A DNA stretch of 64,000 nt from DAOULY01 sp034414595. Lineage in GTDB: Bacteria > Chloroflexota > Dehalococcoidia > SZUA-161 > JAUWZY01. Position numbers and translations under genes: made by a program. The stretch is taken from contig DAOULY010000012.1 of NCBI GenBank assembly GCA_034414595.1, positions 1 to 64,000 on the forward strand, read 5' to 3'. Below the pieces are notes generated by a model. It made no database searches. It was not told the DNA's origin and saw nothing but the letters and a program-made list of their open reading frames with translations. Below, piece by piece: positions 8,591-16,476 of the stretch (positions are counted from its first letter, which is position 1; the number at the start of each line of letters is the position of its first letter).

Positions 8591-11089
8591 ATGAAACGGT
8601 TAGCTTGGATTCTAATTCCTTTAGTGGTTATCGCTGCAGCTTCAGGCGTTCTTATCACTATGGCTCCATGGAAGGGCGAAGGCCCACCACCCGCCGCGCA
8701 AGTTGACTCCACCTCTGACGTTACAAATAACCCATCTGCCTATGATGGACAAACCATAGAAGTATCAGGTCAGACTTATGCTAATGCCAGCCCTCCAAGG
8801 CTACTCATCGACAGCAGGGCAGGCTTCAATTTATCGGGCAATATTGCCGATCTGCAAGCAGGATTCTATCGGCTGAGTGGTGTCTATCATGCTGCCACCA
8901 ACACCCTGGAGGTCTCCACTTCCGCTAAACTAACGGTGAATTACCTGCCTGTGGAAGAGGCTAAACAGCAAAGCATAGACTTAACACCAGTTAGCGTTGA
9001 AGGTCTTATTGCAACGGTACCAAAGGAAGTCGCCGACCAACTTGCCAATTACATTTCCATCCCTCATTTCCCCCAAGACCTGCCCATTTTCCCCTATGTT
9101 GTTTATGCGCAGGACGCGCTTTACCTGGTCTTGTCCGACCACTTCGACATTATGCCCACCGAGTTCACAATAGTTTATAACAGCATCACATACCACTTTT
9201 ATTTCTCCGCAGGAGAAGTTAAAGGCACTTTAGTTCAAACGCCGATGGACCAAATAGACTTCGGCCTAAATTGGACAGCTGACGAATTTGGCGGAATAGT
9301 CATCGCGGAAAGTATAACAGCATCTGAGCCGGTGAGTGCCACGGTCAGCGAGATCTCTAATAACCCTGCCTCCTTTGCCTTTAAGAGGGTGAGCATAGAT
9401 GGTACCTATCTCGTAGCCACGGCAACGGTGGATTATTCCGAAATAGAGTTGCCCTTTGGGGTAGGGATTCTTGCTGATAACGCAAATGAACTCCTCTTTG
9501 AGGAAGGAGGGCCGAGGCTTGAAACCATAGACCCTGAGCGTAAGACCTGGCAGTTGAGAGAAGGGCAAGTTGTAGGCACGGTTCTCTATCCAACCGACGA
9601 AGTGCTCGCCTATCTCGATTACTCAACACCACTAACGAAGCAGCAGATAGCCGCACAGGCTAAGCCTGTCCTGCTTGTTGATAGTCTGGTTGAGGAAGTG
9701 GTGCAGGTGGCCGATATAAGCGAACTGAACCCGGCTACTGGCAATCCCTCTCAATATTGGGGGAAAGTGGTTGAGTTCGATGGCTACGCTCTAGGATATA
9801 ATCTTCCCCTCGAAACAGTGGCCTCAGTTATTGCTCAAACAGATATACCGGTGAGCATCAATCTACTGGCAGTCGGCATTGCCGATAGCCCGGATATTGG
9901 TTCACAACTGGGCATAATTGGGCTTAATAATGATTTTGTCGAAGAGCAAGGCGAGACTATTTCCGGCAAATATAAGTTCAAAGTAGCAGTAACCCAGGTC
10001 CCAGAGCAGCTCATCACCGGGGTGCCATATGTGGATACCGCTTTCTTCTTGCTTAGTAAGGAGGAGTTACCGTTCACGCCGCCAATACAGTCTTATGCGC
10101 TTACTACATCAGTCAACCCATCTGGAGCGGGTCAGGTAATTCCCCCTGGAGGCAACCTGCCCTCGGGCACAGTGGTAATGCTCACAGCGGCCCCCACTAA
10201 CTCCTTGCTATATGCCTTTGACCACTGGAGCGGTGATCTCTCAGGGAACACAAATCCGACCACCATCACTATGAACTCGGATAAGAGTGTCACCGCCCAT
10301 TTCAAGGCCATCAACATTCAATCAATACAAGTATCCCCGGATGGCGCCTCTATAGCGGTGGGGCAGAGCCAGCAGTTCACAGCAACAGCGACCTATTCCG
10401 ACGGGAGCACCGCGGATGTTACAGGTACTGCCATTTGGACAAGCTCTAATCCATTAGCGATAATTGTTGCCCCAGGTGGGCTTGCCACTGGACTATCCCC
10501 AGGCACGGTTGACATCACAGCTACCATGGGCACGGTTCAAGGCTCGGTCACTCTCACCGTAGCCGCACCTACCTTGGTATCAATACAGGTATCTCCAGAT
10601 GGCGCCTCTATAGCGGTGGGGCAGAGCCAGCAGTTCACAGCAACAGCGACCTACTCCGACGGAAGCACGGCGGATGTTACAGGTACTGCCATTTGGACAA
10701 GCTCTAGTCCATTAGCGGCAATTGTTGCCCCAGGCGGGCTTGTTACTGGAGTATCCCCAGGCACGGTTGACATCACAGCTACCATGGGCACGGTTCAAGG
10801 CTCGGTCACTCTCACCGTAACCGCACCTACCTTGGTATCAATACAAGTATCTCCAGACAGTGCCTCTATAGCGGTGGGGCAGAGCCAGCAGTTCACAGCA
10901 ACAGCGACCTACTCCGATGGAAGCACCGCCGACATAACAAATACCGCCATTTGGACAAGCTCTAACCCGTTAGCGGCAATTGTTCTCCCAGGCGGGCTTG
11001 CTACTGGAGTATCCACAGATACGGTTGACATCAAAGCTACCGTGGGCACAGTTCAAGGCTCGGTCACTCTCACCATTACCCTGTTCTGA
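8591..11089 (+). CDS. Big_2 repeat surface protein
   Basis: An 832-residue exported protein. Residues 5-24 form a hydrophobic N-terminal signal or anchor after MKR. The next 450 residues hold repeated DxTSDVTNNPSAYDG-like and VSEISNNPASF-like segments that look like OB/NiRD-type modules of unknown role. A divergent InlB B-repeat-like module follows (about 498-575: NPSGAGQV, FDHWSGDLSGN, VTAHF). Three nearly identical bacterial Ig-like (Big_2) domains then run to the end, each with the SIQVSPD and ATYSDGSTADVT motifs. No C-terminal anchor is seen. The DNA of the three Big_2 copies is nearly identical (unit 258 bases), implying recent duplication or gene conversion. Role inferred: surface or adhesion protein. 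Confidence 0.8.
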   Translation: MKRLAWILIPLVVIAAASGVLITMAPWKGEGPPPAAQVDSTSDVTNNPSAYDGQTIEVSGQTYANASPPRLLIDSRAGFNLSGNIADLQAGFYRLSGVYHAATNTLEVSTSAKLTVNYLPVEEAKQQSIDLTPVSVEGLIATVPKEVADQLANYISIPHFPQDLPIFPYVVYAQDALYLVLSDHFDIMPTEFTIVYNSITYHFYFSAGEVKGTLVQTPMDQIDFGLNWTADEFGGIVIAESITASEPVSATVSEISNNPASFAFKRVSIDGTYLVATATVDYSEIELPFGVGILADNANELLFEEGGPRLETIDPERKTWQLREGQVVGTVLYPTDEVLAYLDYSTPLTKQQIAAQAKPVLLVDSLVEEVVQVADISELNPATGNPSQYWGKVVEFDGYALGYNLPLETVASVIAQTDIPVSINLLAVGIADSPDIGSQLGIIGLNNDFVEEQGETISGKYKFKVAVTQVPEQLITGVPYVDTAFFLLSKEELPFTPPIQSYALTTSVNPSGAGQVIPPGGNLPSGTVVMLTAAPTNSLLYAFDHWSGDLSGNTNPTTITMNSDKSVTAHFKAINIQSIQVSPDGASIAVGQSQQFTATATYSDGSTADVTGTAIWTSSNPLAIIVAPGGLATGLSPGTVDITATMGTVQGSVTLTVAAPTLVSIQVSPDGASIAVGQSQQFTATATYSDGSTADVTGTAIWTSSSPLAAIVAPGGLVTGVSPGTVDITATMGTVQGSVTLTVTAPTLVSIQVSPDSASIAVGQSQQFTATATYSDGSTADITNTAIWTSSNPLAAIVLPGGLATGVSTDTVDIKATVGTVQGSVTLTITLF
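10322..11089 (+). repeat. Three 258-bp tandem coding repeats
   Basis: Units start at 10322, 10580 and 10838, exactly 258 bases (86 codons) apart, and encode the three Big_2 domains. The first two units differ by only a few bases; the last is shorter and more diverged towards its end. Such DNA can expand or contract by recombination. Confidence 0.9.
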
Positions 11090-11136
11090 AGCACTGGCTG
11101 TATCTTGGGAGCAAGCTCCAGTAGGCATGCGATTCA

Positions 11137-11355
11137 CTACTCTCTCCGTGGTCTCGATGTTGGCTTGAGCACAACCCATCGAATCGCGCAACCTCGATGA
11201 CAGGTGGTGTCAATAGTATCCGTTGGGCCAGTCACATCGTGTGCCCCGTTTTTGCTGAAGTCGAATATCTTCCCAAACTCCAAATTCCGTGCCAGTCCGC
11301 TTTTCGCTATGATTGAAAGGATATCGAGCTTTTTGGCTTCTATTTCCATTACCAC
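11137..11355 (-). CDS. Possible small protein in repeat copy A
   Basis: A 72-codon frame whose first 50 residues (containing KSGLARNLEFGKIFD and DVTGPTDTIDT) match a frame in repeat copy B. The two frames keep the same length over the shared part, without stops, despite many substitutions. There is no ribosome binding site before either, and most differences change the amino acid, so this may simply be drifting non-coding DNA. No family recognised. Confidence 0.22.
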   Translation of the reverse strand: MVMEIEAKKLDILSIIAKSGLARNLEFGKIFDFSKNGAHDVTGPTDTIDTTCHRGCAIRWVVLKPTSRPRRE

Positions 11356-11852
11356 ATTAACAATTAATTGTTAATTACACGTCTGCACGGACAGAAGCGC
11401 CCAGGCTCCGGTGCTTTCTCCTCTCTCGATTTCATCAGCATCATGGGTAGATACCAGGGTAAAACGGCGGCGCACTGGCCGAAGCAGCTTCGGGCCAGAC
11501 TGTCTATCTCGCCGTTATCTTCTGGCCAGGTAAGCTTCCCGGCTGGCTCAAAATATCCCTCAGCGGGTAAATTGACCTCAACATTAGCATCTGTTATCTT
11601 CGTTCCCCACGAGCGCTATAGGGTGCCCCCTATCATGGTCTTACCCCCCTAAATTTTGCGTCTTTTGAACCTATTTATAAAGTTTTTATGCCCGGGGCTC
11701 CGAAGCTGGAATTTTCTGAGTGTAAAGTTTTTATACGACGCTGTGCGACCGGAGGTCGATCTTCTCGCTTTTGACCCTTACCAGCCGCGTACTGTAATGC
11801 CCCAGGCCGGCCTCCTATTTTTAGCATCTCTTCTCTCTACATTACTCGATTC
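11206..11852. repeat. Long direct repeat, copy A
   Basis: A block of about 650 bases, largely the same as 12098-12747 (copies 892 bases apart), with many substitutions and a few short indels. Shared features are a perfect-arm hairpin (11475-11498 in this copy, stem CTGGCC-GAAGC against GCTTCG-GGCCAG with one bulge), two AAAGTTTTTAT boxes (11679-11689 and 11724-11734), the GACC-GGA-GGTC mini-hairpin after the second box, and an AGGCCGGCCT palindrome. No convincing gene covers the block. Nature unknown: duplicated regulatory or structural RNA region, or the decayed ends of a mobile element. Confidence 0.8.
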
Positions 11853-12079
11853 TCATATATTCATCTTCGAGTTATTAACACACGACTCTCGGGTTATGCT
11901 AAACATACTTAATGAAAAAAGATAGCGATCTATAGAGGCAGGAATGCAATATCGCTTGTGCTGATAGAGAACCCGTGAAGGTAAACCTCAAGTGCAAGCT
12001 CCTCTTTGGTTAGGGTCACTATTTGGAGCAAGCTGCTGAAGCTGATTAGCGTCGCCAGGCCTGGATACAATTCTGATGT

Positions 12080-12247
12080 CTATCGCATTTTTAGGATGGT
12101 GTCAATAGTATCCGTTGGCCCAGTCACATCGTGTACCCCGTTTTTGCTGGAGTCGAATATCTTCCCCAACTCCAAATTCCGTGCCACTCCGCTTTTCACT
12201 ATAAATTCAAGGATATAAATCTTACCGACCTTTGTTACCATCACCAT
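12080..12247 (-). CDS. Possible small protein in repeat copy B
   Basis: A 55-codon frame, paralogous to the frame at 11137-11355 (KSGVARNLELGKIFD, DVTGPTDTIDT), then diverging to its own stop just outside the repeat. It starts at ATG 12247 or 12241. No ribosome binding site. Low confidence that it is translated. Confidence 0.22.
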   Translation of the reverse strand: MVMVTKVGKIYILEFIVKSGVARNLELGKIFDSSKNGVHDVTGPTDTIDTILKMR

Positions 12248-12747
12248 GTTAGCAATTAACTGCTAACTACGCGCCTACAAGGACAGAAGCGGGCAGGCTC
12301 CGGCGCTTTCTCTTCTCTCGATTTCACAGCAGTATAGAGTATAGGTGGATACCAGGGTAAACCGGCTGCGCACTGGCCGAAGCAGCTTCGGGCCAGACTG
12401 CCTATCTCGCCGTTATCTCCTGGCTAGGTAAGCTTCCCGGCTGGCTCAAGATACCCTCCAGCGGGGCCCTTGACCTCGAAATTAGCATCTGCTAATTTTC
12501 GTTCCCCCGAGCGCTATACGCCACCCCTACGACGGTCTCAATCCCCCAAATTTTTCGCCTTTTGAACTTAATGGTAAAGTTTTTATGCCCGGATTTTGAA
12601 GCTGGAATTTTCTGAGTTTAAAGTTTTTATACGACGCTGTGCGACCGGAGGTCGATCTTCTCGCTTTTTACCCTGCCCAGACGCGCAATGTAATACCCCA
12701 GGCCGGCCTCCTATTATTAACATCTCTTCTCGCTGCATTAGTTGATT
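12098..12747. repeat. Long direct repeat, copy B
   Basis: Second copy of the block described for 11206-11852. The hairpin is at 12373-12396 and is identical to that of copy A, while the surrounding sequence has diverged. The AAAGTTTTTAT boxes are at 12576-12586 and 12620-12630. The 245 bases between the copies (11853-12097) hold no recognisable gene. Confidence 0.8.
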
Positions 12748-12760
12748 TGGCATACACATG

Positions 12761-13000
12761 TTAGGAATTGTTTACAGGGGAATCTTTAACCTTCTGCCCG
12801 GCATAATTCCGCCTTGCCTCGTCAATTTGCTCCTCAGTCCAATCGCTAGGGGGTTGAATGCGTCCGCCGGGCGACTCGCAGTGGCAAACATCGGGGTGGT
12901 GGCGTAGATAGGGGGCTACAGTAATGTCTATATGCCCACCGCAGAGCCAGCAGCGGTATTGCCCCAATCTCCTGCGTTTGATTCTAATCTTTACACCCAC
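12761..13000 (-). CDS. Small CxxC zinc-finger-like protein
   Basis: A 79-residue unrecognised protein with a basic N-terminus (KIRIKRRRLGQYR) and a likely zinc site: CWLCGGH followed by HHPDVCHC. It starts with GTG, sharing one base with the TAG stop of the gene before it, so it is translated as the third gene of the riboswitch-led operon 14285-12761. The last 40 residues are polar and lack a clear fold. Function unknown; such small cysteine-rich proteins are common cargo of phages and integrative elements. Confidence 0.6.
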   Translation of the reverse strand: MGVKIRIKRRRLGQYRCWLCGGHIDITVAPYLRHHPDVCHCESPGGRIQPPSDWTEEQIDEARRNYAGQKVKDSPVNNS

Positions 13001-13353
13001 TACTCAAGCCCGAACTCCTCGGGATCAAATTCGATTTCATCGTCCAGTTCCTCATTATCAACCGAAGTGAAACTCTGAAGAATCAATCCCATATCGTCCA
13101 TGGACCAGTAGATTTCCCTGCCCTGTATAGCAGTGGAGCTCACCCTATGCCCCGGAATGATAACACCCCCGAAGCAGCTCTCCAGGGCGCGCACAGTATG
13201 ACCGTTCTCGCACGGTACAGGTATGCCATCGATGATCAGATGCCCTAGCCCGGACATCCAGCTGCCGGAGAAACCCTCGATTATGCCCCGGTTCAGCTTG
13301 CCTGCCTCAACCAGTCTATCAAATAGCTCTCTTCGTGTTGTAGCGATGATCAT
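13000..13353 (-). CDS. Unknown 117-residue protein
   Basis: Not recognised. The N-terminal half contains IIATTRRELFDRLVEAGKL, predicted helical, and a glycine-rich middle; the C-terminus is strongly acidic (about the last 20 residues are mostly D and E). Its start is set by AAAGGAGGT four bases before the ATG; that site is formed by the last codons of the gene upstream, which ends two bases before this one begins. The tight spacing shows an operon with the two flanking genes. An acidic tail suggests a partner with a basic surface, which is only a guess. Confidence 0.65.
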   Translation of the reverse strand: MIIATTRRELFDRLVEAGKLNRGIIEGFSGSWMSGLGHLIIDGIPVPCENGHTVRALESCFGGVIIPGHRVSSTAIQGREIYWSMDDMGLILQSFTSVDNEELDDEIEFDPEEFGLE

Positions 13354-13355
13354 AA

Positions 13356-14285
13356 TTACCTCCTTTCCTGTGCTGCCTGCACGATTTCCCGGATTAGATC
13401 CTCAAACTTGCTGGTTACCAGGTCTGCCATATCGCTGTCAGTATTAACCTGATAGCGGTCTCCCAGAAGTCTCTTGAATTGCTCCAGGCTATCTCGCGGT
13501 AAAAGGATGCCTGTCTTGTAGAGATCGTTGTCATAGTCCACCTCTTTCATGGCTTGTGCCAAGATGAGGTGCGCCCTCGCGAGTTGCCCCAGATCCTTCC
13601 TGACCCAGATTTCCAGACAGGTCATAAAGACATTGGAGCTACGGGTAAAAGCTCTGGCAAACTCGATACCCTCTTCATCGAATCGCTCCAGGACGGCATC
13701 GTAGAGTTTCTTCAGCATCTGCTCCGACTCATGGCCACTGAGGATGGCGTCAGTGAAGACCTGAGTGTAGACCTCCGATTCCAGTTCATAGTATCCCCTC
13801 CACGCATCGGTGCGGTGCCATCTGGCCTTGAAGTCACCCTCAGTTTCGTTGCGGCAGATTCCTATGAGACAGGGCTCGTCGGAGTCCACGCCGTAGTAGA
13901 TGGTGGCAGACGGCTCGCATAGATCCTCTTCGTAGCAGGTGTCACACACCGGCTGCCCCTCGTAGCTGGTCCCCGGGTCACCGTGGTATGGGCGGTCTCC
14001 AGCGTCAAGAAATATGGCTTGGTCGCAAACGGCGCAGAGCAAGTCCTCCCTTAGCTCCCCCTCCAGTTCCCTATGCGCCGCCTTATCCCTGGCGATCCTG
14101 GAAGGACTGGCCTTGCAGCTACACTTTCTTGCTTCCTTGCATGTGTAGAAGCGGTCACAGGTACCGCCCAGGAAACGGGCGGGTAGCAAACATCTGGAAG
14201 CACCAAGCTCCTCGGAGCTGACGCTTACCGACTGGACATGGATATTGGCTTCCTCATCAAAGCGGTGGAATACTAACTCAGGCAC
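13356..14285 (-). CDS. Unknown zinc-binding protein, first gene after SAM riboswitch
   Basis: A 309-residue protein of no recognised family. The first third is rich in cysteine: CDRFYTCKEARKCSC, then CAVCDQ and, some 30 residues later, CDTCYEEDLC, which could form two zinc sites. The C-terminal half is helical and charged, ending with KFEDLIREIVQAAQERR. The start is taken at the GTG at 14285, because CCTCCT on the plus strand (AGGAGG on this strand, 14292-14297) lies exactly 6 bases upstream; a longer frame begins at 14348 but has no such site. A SAM-I riboswitch with terminator lies 140-290 bases upstream on the same strand, so this gene and the two after it should be turned on when S-adenosylmethionine is low. 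Function unknown. Confidence 0.65.
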   Translation of the reverse strand: MPELVFHRFDEEANIHVQSVSVSSEELGASRCLLPARFLGGTCDRFYTCKEARKCSCKASPSRIARDKAAHRELEGELREDLLCAVCDQAIFLDAGDRPYHGDPGTSYEGQPVCDTCYEEDLCEPSATIYYGVDSDEPCLIGICRNETEGDFKARWHRTDAWRGYYELESEVYTQVFTDAILSGHESEQMLKKLYDAVLERFDEEGIEFARAFTRSSNVFMTCLEIWVRKDLGQLARAHLILAQAMKEVDYDNDLYKTGILLPRDSLEQFKRLLGDRYQVNTDSDMADLVTSKFEDLIREIVQAAQERR

Positions 14286-14421
14286 AGTTATCCTCCTTGT
14301 TACCTTCATGCGCTGTAGCTGTAGTCGAAGGCGACAGACTTGCCGCATACATAGAAAATAAAAACGGCCACCTCCTTGCTAACTTCGGCTATCAAGGCTG
14401 TGGCCGAGGGGCAATCCCTGG

Positions 14422-14456
14422 AAAAGAAAAAACCTCCAGGCAGAGGTTTCTGCCTT
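14422..14456 (-). terminator. Riboswitch terminator/antiterminator
   Basis: On the minus strand, AACCTC and GAGGTT pair around a 6-base loop and are followed by TTTTTTCTTTT: an intrinsic terminator. An alternative hairpin GGCAG/CTGCC overlaps it and cannot form at the same time, as expected of the expression platform of a transcription-attenuating riboswitch. Confidence 0.75.
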
Positions 14457-14477
14457 CCTTTTCACAGTCTACTGTGA

Positions 14478-14577
14478 CCTATCGTTCCCTTTCGGGCTGG
14501 ATTTGGCACCTTCAGGAAAGCCCAAGGTTGCCGTGCGGGTCGTCAGGCCAGTTCCCTCGCCGCAACTCTCGATAGCC
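14478..14577 (-). ncRNA. SAM-I (S-box) riboswitch aptamer
   Basis: The minus strand reads as a complete SAM-I aptamer. P1 is formed by CTATCG (5' end) and CGATAG (3' end). The core segments are in the right order: GAGAG after P1, GAGGGAACTGGCC (kink-turn side), ACCCGCACGGCAACC, and AAGGTGCCAAATCCAGC before a short P4 hairpin (GCCCGAAAGGG). A further hairpin TCACAG/CTGTGA follows P1, then the terminator at 14422-14456. The class binds S-adenosylmethionine and shuts off transcription of methionine or SAM genes; here the downstream genes are unrecognised. Confidence 0.93.
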
Positions 14578-14602
14578 TTATTCTATTTTTAACCTTTCAT
14601 AT

Positions 14603-14631
14603 ATATTACCATAACAATAGGCGTTTTTCAA
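14603..14631 (-). promoter_or_regulatory. Promoter for the riboswitch operon
   Basis: On the minus strand: TTGAAA, 17 bases, TATAAT-like TAATAT. The predicted start of transcription is about 20 bases before the SAM-I aptamer, the right place for it. The rest of 14578-14749 is A/T-rich and shows no gene. Confidence 0.6.
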
Positions 14632-14749
14632 CTATAATCGCTTCTGCCCGGCCCTGGGAATACAGCCTGTATCCGGCATGTAGGGCTAGGCTAACGCATC
14701 CCCGGCCGGAGTCCACAGACTGATCTCAAAGAGGATTGATTGAAGCATG

Positions 14750-14962
14750 TCAGTTCTCTTTCTTTCGCCTCCTTACACTCTCTAACTCCCTGAGAGTTAC
14801 CCTTAAGGCTTCTTTCCAGGCATCTAAGCTGAGTCCACTCTGACGGCATGTCACCAGTAATGAGCCCTTAAGGCCGAATATCTCCTCTTTAGACGCCGTT
14901 AGGCAGCCTAAGAGGCCCTTACGCCGGAGCTCCTCAATACTAACTGAGTTGCTATTCTTCAT
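14750..14962 (-). CDS. Unknown small helical protein
   Basis: A 70-residue unrecognised protein, mainly helical, with a basic end (VRRRKKEN). GGAGG lies about 8 bases before the ATG. The sequence SIEELRRKGLLG and a following segment with a single C and a KEALRVTLRELE helix suggest a small regulator, but nothing specific. It lies alone between the riboswitch promoter and an inverted repeat at 15022-15040 that may be its operator. Confidence 0.5.
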   Translation of the reverse strand: MKNSNSVSIEELRRKGLLGCLTASKEEIFGLKGSLLVTCRQSGLSLDAWKEALRVTLRELESVRRRKKEN

Positions 14963-15021
14963 TCACCAACCCTCCAGACTGTGACTTTAACCATTATCAC
15001 CGTTGCACAAAATGTCCTTTA

Positions 15022-15040
15022 GTTCACTAATAGAATGAAC
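15022..15040. promoter_or_regulatory. Inverted repeat, possible operator
   Basis: GTTCA-N9-TGAAC, in the 185-base gap upstream of the small gene at 14750-14962. It has the size of a dimeric repressor site. No matching regulator is identified. Confidence 0.3.
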
Positions 15041-15147
15041 CTATATTTACATGGTGATTTTGTGGATGCTGTTTCCAGGCGGAGACGGGTATTTCAGCAG
15101 ATGGAAGGGGCTGAGACCTGCCTTAGCTGGTCATGCCAGCTCCGCCC

Positions 15148-15660
15148 CTATCTCTGGCCGTAGAGGGCAAGCCGAGGGTTGGCCCAGGCAGCTTCGTCGG
15201 CCTCTCGTCCTGCTTCGGTGAGGCGGTAATATTTTCTGGGTGGTCCTGGGGGGTAGTGATCCTGAAGAGTTGAGGGTTCTTCCCTGCCGGTGAACTCAAC
15301 CCAGCCCAATCTCTGGAGGTTTGAGAAGTAGACGACAAAGGAGTGAAAACGAGCACCGCTGGACTTGTAGGGCAAGCGGGCCAGGTGTCTTTCAATTAGC
15401 CTCTCGATCTTCTCGGGGCTGATTTCACGCCTCTCACGCCGGGCCTGTCGCTCTTCCTGCCTGGTGGCCCGGTCGAGGGCGATGGCAGTGAGGAGGGACG
15501 TCTTGTAGTGGTAGAAGATGTCCGCCTGGGGAGCGCCCACATTAGGGTCTATCGTGGGCGAGCCATTGGGGCCGTGGCCCATGAGGAATTCCCTGATGAA
15601 CCAACCACAGCCAAAAGGGCGGAGAAATCCACCTCTGCGGGGCCTCAGGAGTTCAACCAC
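15148..15660 (-). CDS. Winged-helix-like protein beside integrase
   Basis: A 170-residue protein, unrecognised as a whole. Its C-terminal half resembles a winged-helix unit: a helical segment (SPEKIERLIERHLARL), then YFSNLQRLGWVEFTG and a wing with KYYRLTEAGREAD, as in PadR or MarR-like and mobile-element regulators. The middle holds a very basic helix (RQEERQARRERRE). Its start codon overlaps the stop of the recombinase gene at 15660, so the two are translated together. A role as partner or regulator of the recombinase is inferred from this coupling. Confidence 0.6.
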   Translation of the reverse strand: MVELLRPRRGGFLRPFGCGWFIREFLMGHGPNGSPTIDPNVGAPQADIFYHYKTSLLTAIALDRATRQEERQARRERREISPEKIERLIERHLARLPYKSSGARFHSFVVYFSNLQRLGWVEFTGREEPSTLQDHYPPGPPRKYYRLTEAGREADEAAWANPRLALYGQR

Positions 15661-16394
15661 TACTTATGTCCTTTATCGTGTGTCTGCTTGCACCATAGCT
15701 TCTCATACCATTGTCGGTGTTCCTCCCCGGCCACCTTTCGATACTTCGCCGTGGTGTTGAAGCTGGCGTGGCCCAGATGTTCCTGAAGCAGCCTGAGCCC
15801 GTCGCCGGAGTCGTCGAGCTTTACCGCATGAACAGCGAAGGCATCCCGGAGCCGGTGGGGGCTCACCCCGTGCACTTTCCCTGTCTCTGGGTTGACAAGC
15901 TCAGGAAGGCCGGCCCGGTCGGCGCAGTCCCGCACCACCTGCCAAGCTCGGTGTCGGTTGATGCCGAAGATAAGCTGCCTGCTGTCTCGCAGTACCGGCC
16001 CTCCTCGATTAATGTAGTCCCTGAGCATCTCCAGCGTGCCTCCATCTACAGGCAGCGTCCTCACTCGTCGATGTTCCTTGGACTGGGCCACTGCCTTTTC
16101 CACTTTCGCACCGCATCCAGGACAGAAGACATGGTTCCTCCCCAGCCTGGCATGGCAGTCAGGGCAGGCCAGCTTCAGTCGGGTTTTGAGGTGCTGAATG
16201 GTTACTACGCCCTGCTGCAGGTCGATGTCCTGCACGAGGAGAGCCAGGGCTTCTGATATGCGACAGCCGAGACGGGAGAGCAACCGGATAAGCAGGCAGT
16301 CTCGCATATTCGTAGCTTCCCGCTCCAGCAGTTCCACTTCAATTGGCTCGAGATAGACTTTCACTAGAGTATAACTCCTTGTTCCCCCAAGCAC
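15660..16394 (-). CDS. Tyrosine recombinase with internal zinc ribbon
   Basis: A 244-residue tyrosine recombinase catalytic domain. The first catalytic Arg is in GCRISEAL (near residue 45), the His-x2-Arg in SPHRLRD (near 180), the third box is LGHAS and the nucleophile Tyr lies in TTAKYRKV (near 225). Between the first Arg and the rest sits a zinc ribbon of two CPxC knuckles ten residues apart (CPDC...CPGC, about residues 77-94), at the place of the beta-hairpin that carries the catalytic Lys in other members. No N-terminal core-binding (SAM-like) domain is present, so DNA recognition may rest on the ribbon or on the coupled 15148-15660 protein. Start at 16394 is the first in frame. Confidence 0.85.
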   Translation of the reverse strand: MLGGTRSYTLVKVYLEPIEVELLEREATNMRDCLLIRLLSRLGCRISEALALLVQDIDLQQGVVTIQHLKTRLKLACPDCHARLGRNHVFCPGCGAKVEKAVAQSKEHRRVRTLPVDGGTLEMLRDYINRGGPVLRDSRQLIFGINRHRAWQVVRDCADRAGLPELVNPETGKVHGVSPHRLRDAFAVHAVKLDDSGDGLRLLQEHLGHASFNTTAKYRKVAGEEHRQWYEKLWCKQTHDKGHK

Positions 16395-16476
16395 GCCCCG
16401 TACCCCACTGTGATGTAACTAGCCGGGGGAGAACGAGCAGACGACCGGGCAGGCCCCTTACCTCCCTCTATCAGTG

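Noticed and set aside
10322..12747. CRISPR array
   Set aside because: The repeats are few, long and either protein-coding (258 bp) or single duplications (650 bp), with no short regular repeat-spacer pattern.
13356..14348. Longer start for the riboswitch-controlled gene at 14348
   Set aside because: The ribosome binding site lies 6 bases before the GTG at 14285, whereas the longer start has none at proper distance.
11206..14577. Second copy of the tRNA-Lys 3' end as left attachment site
   Set aside because: No stretch matching the tRNA 3' end could be found by eye in the accessory region; a computed search is needed, so no attachment site was called on the left.
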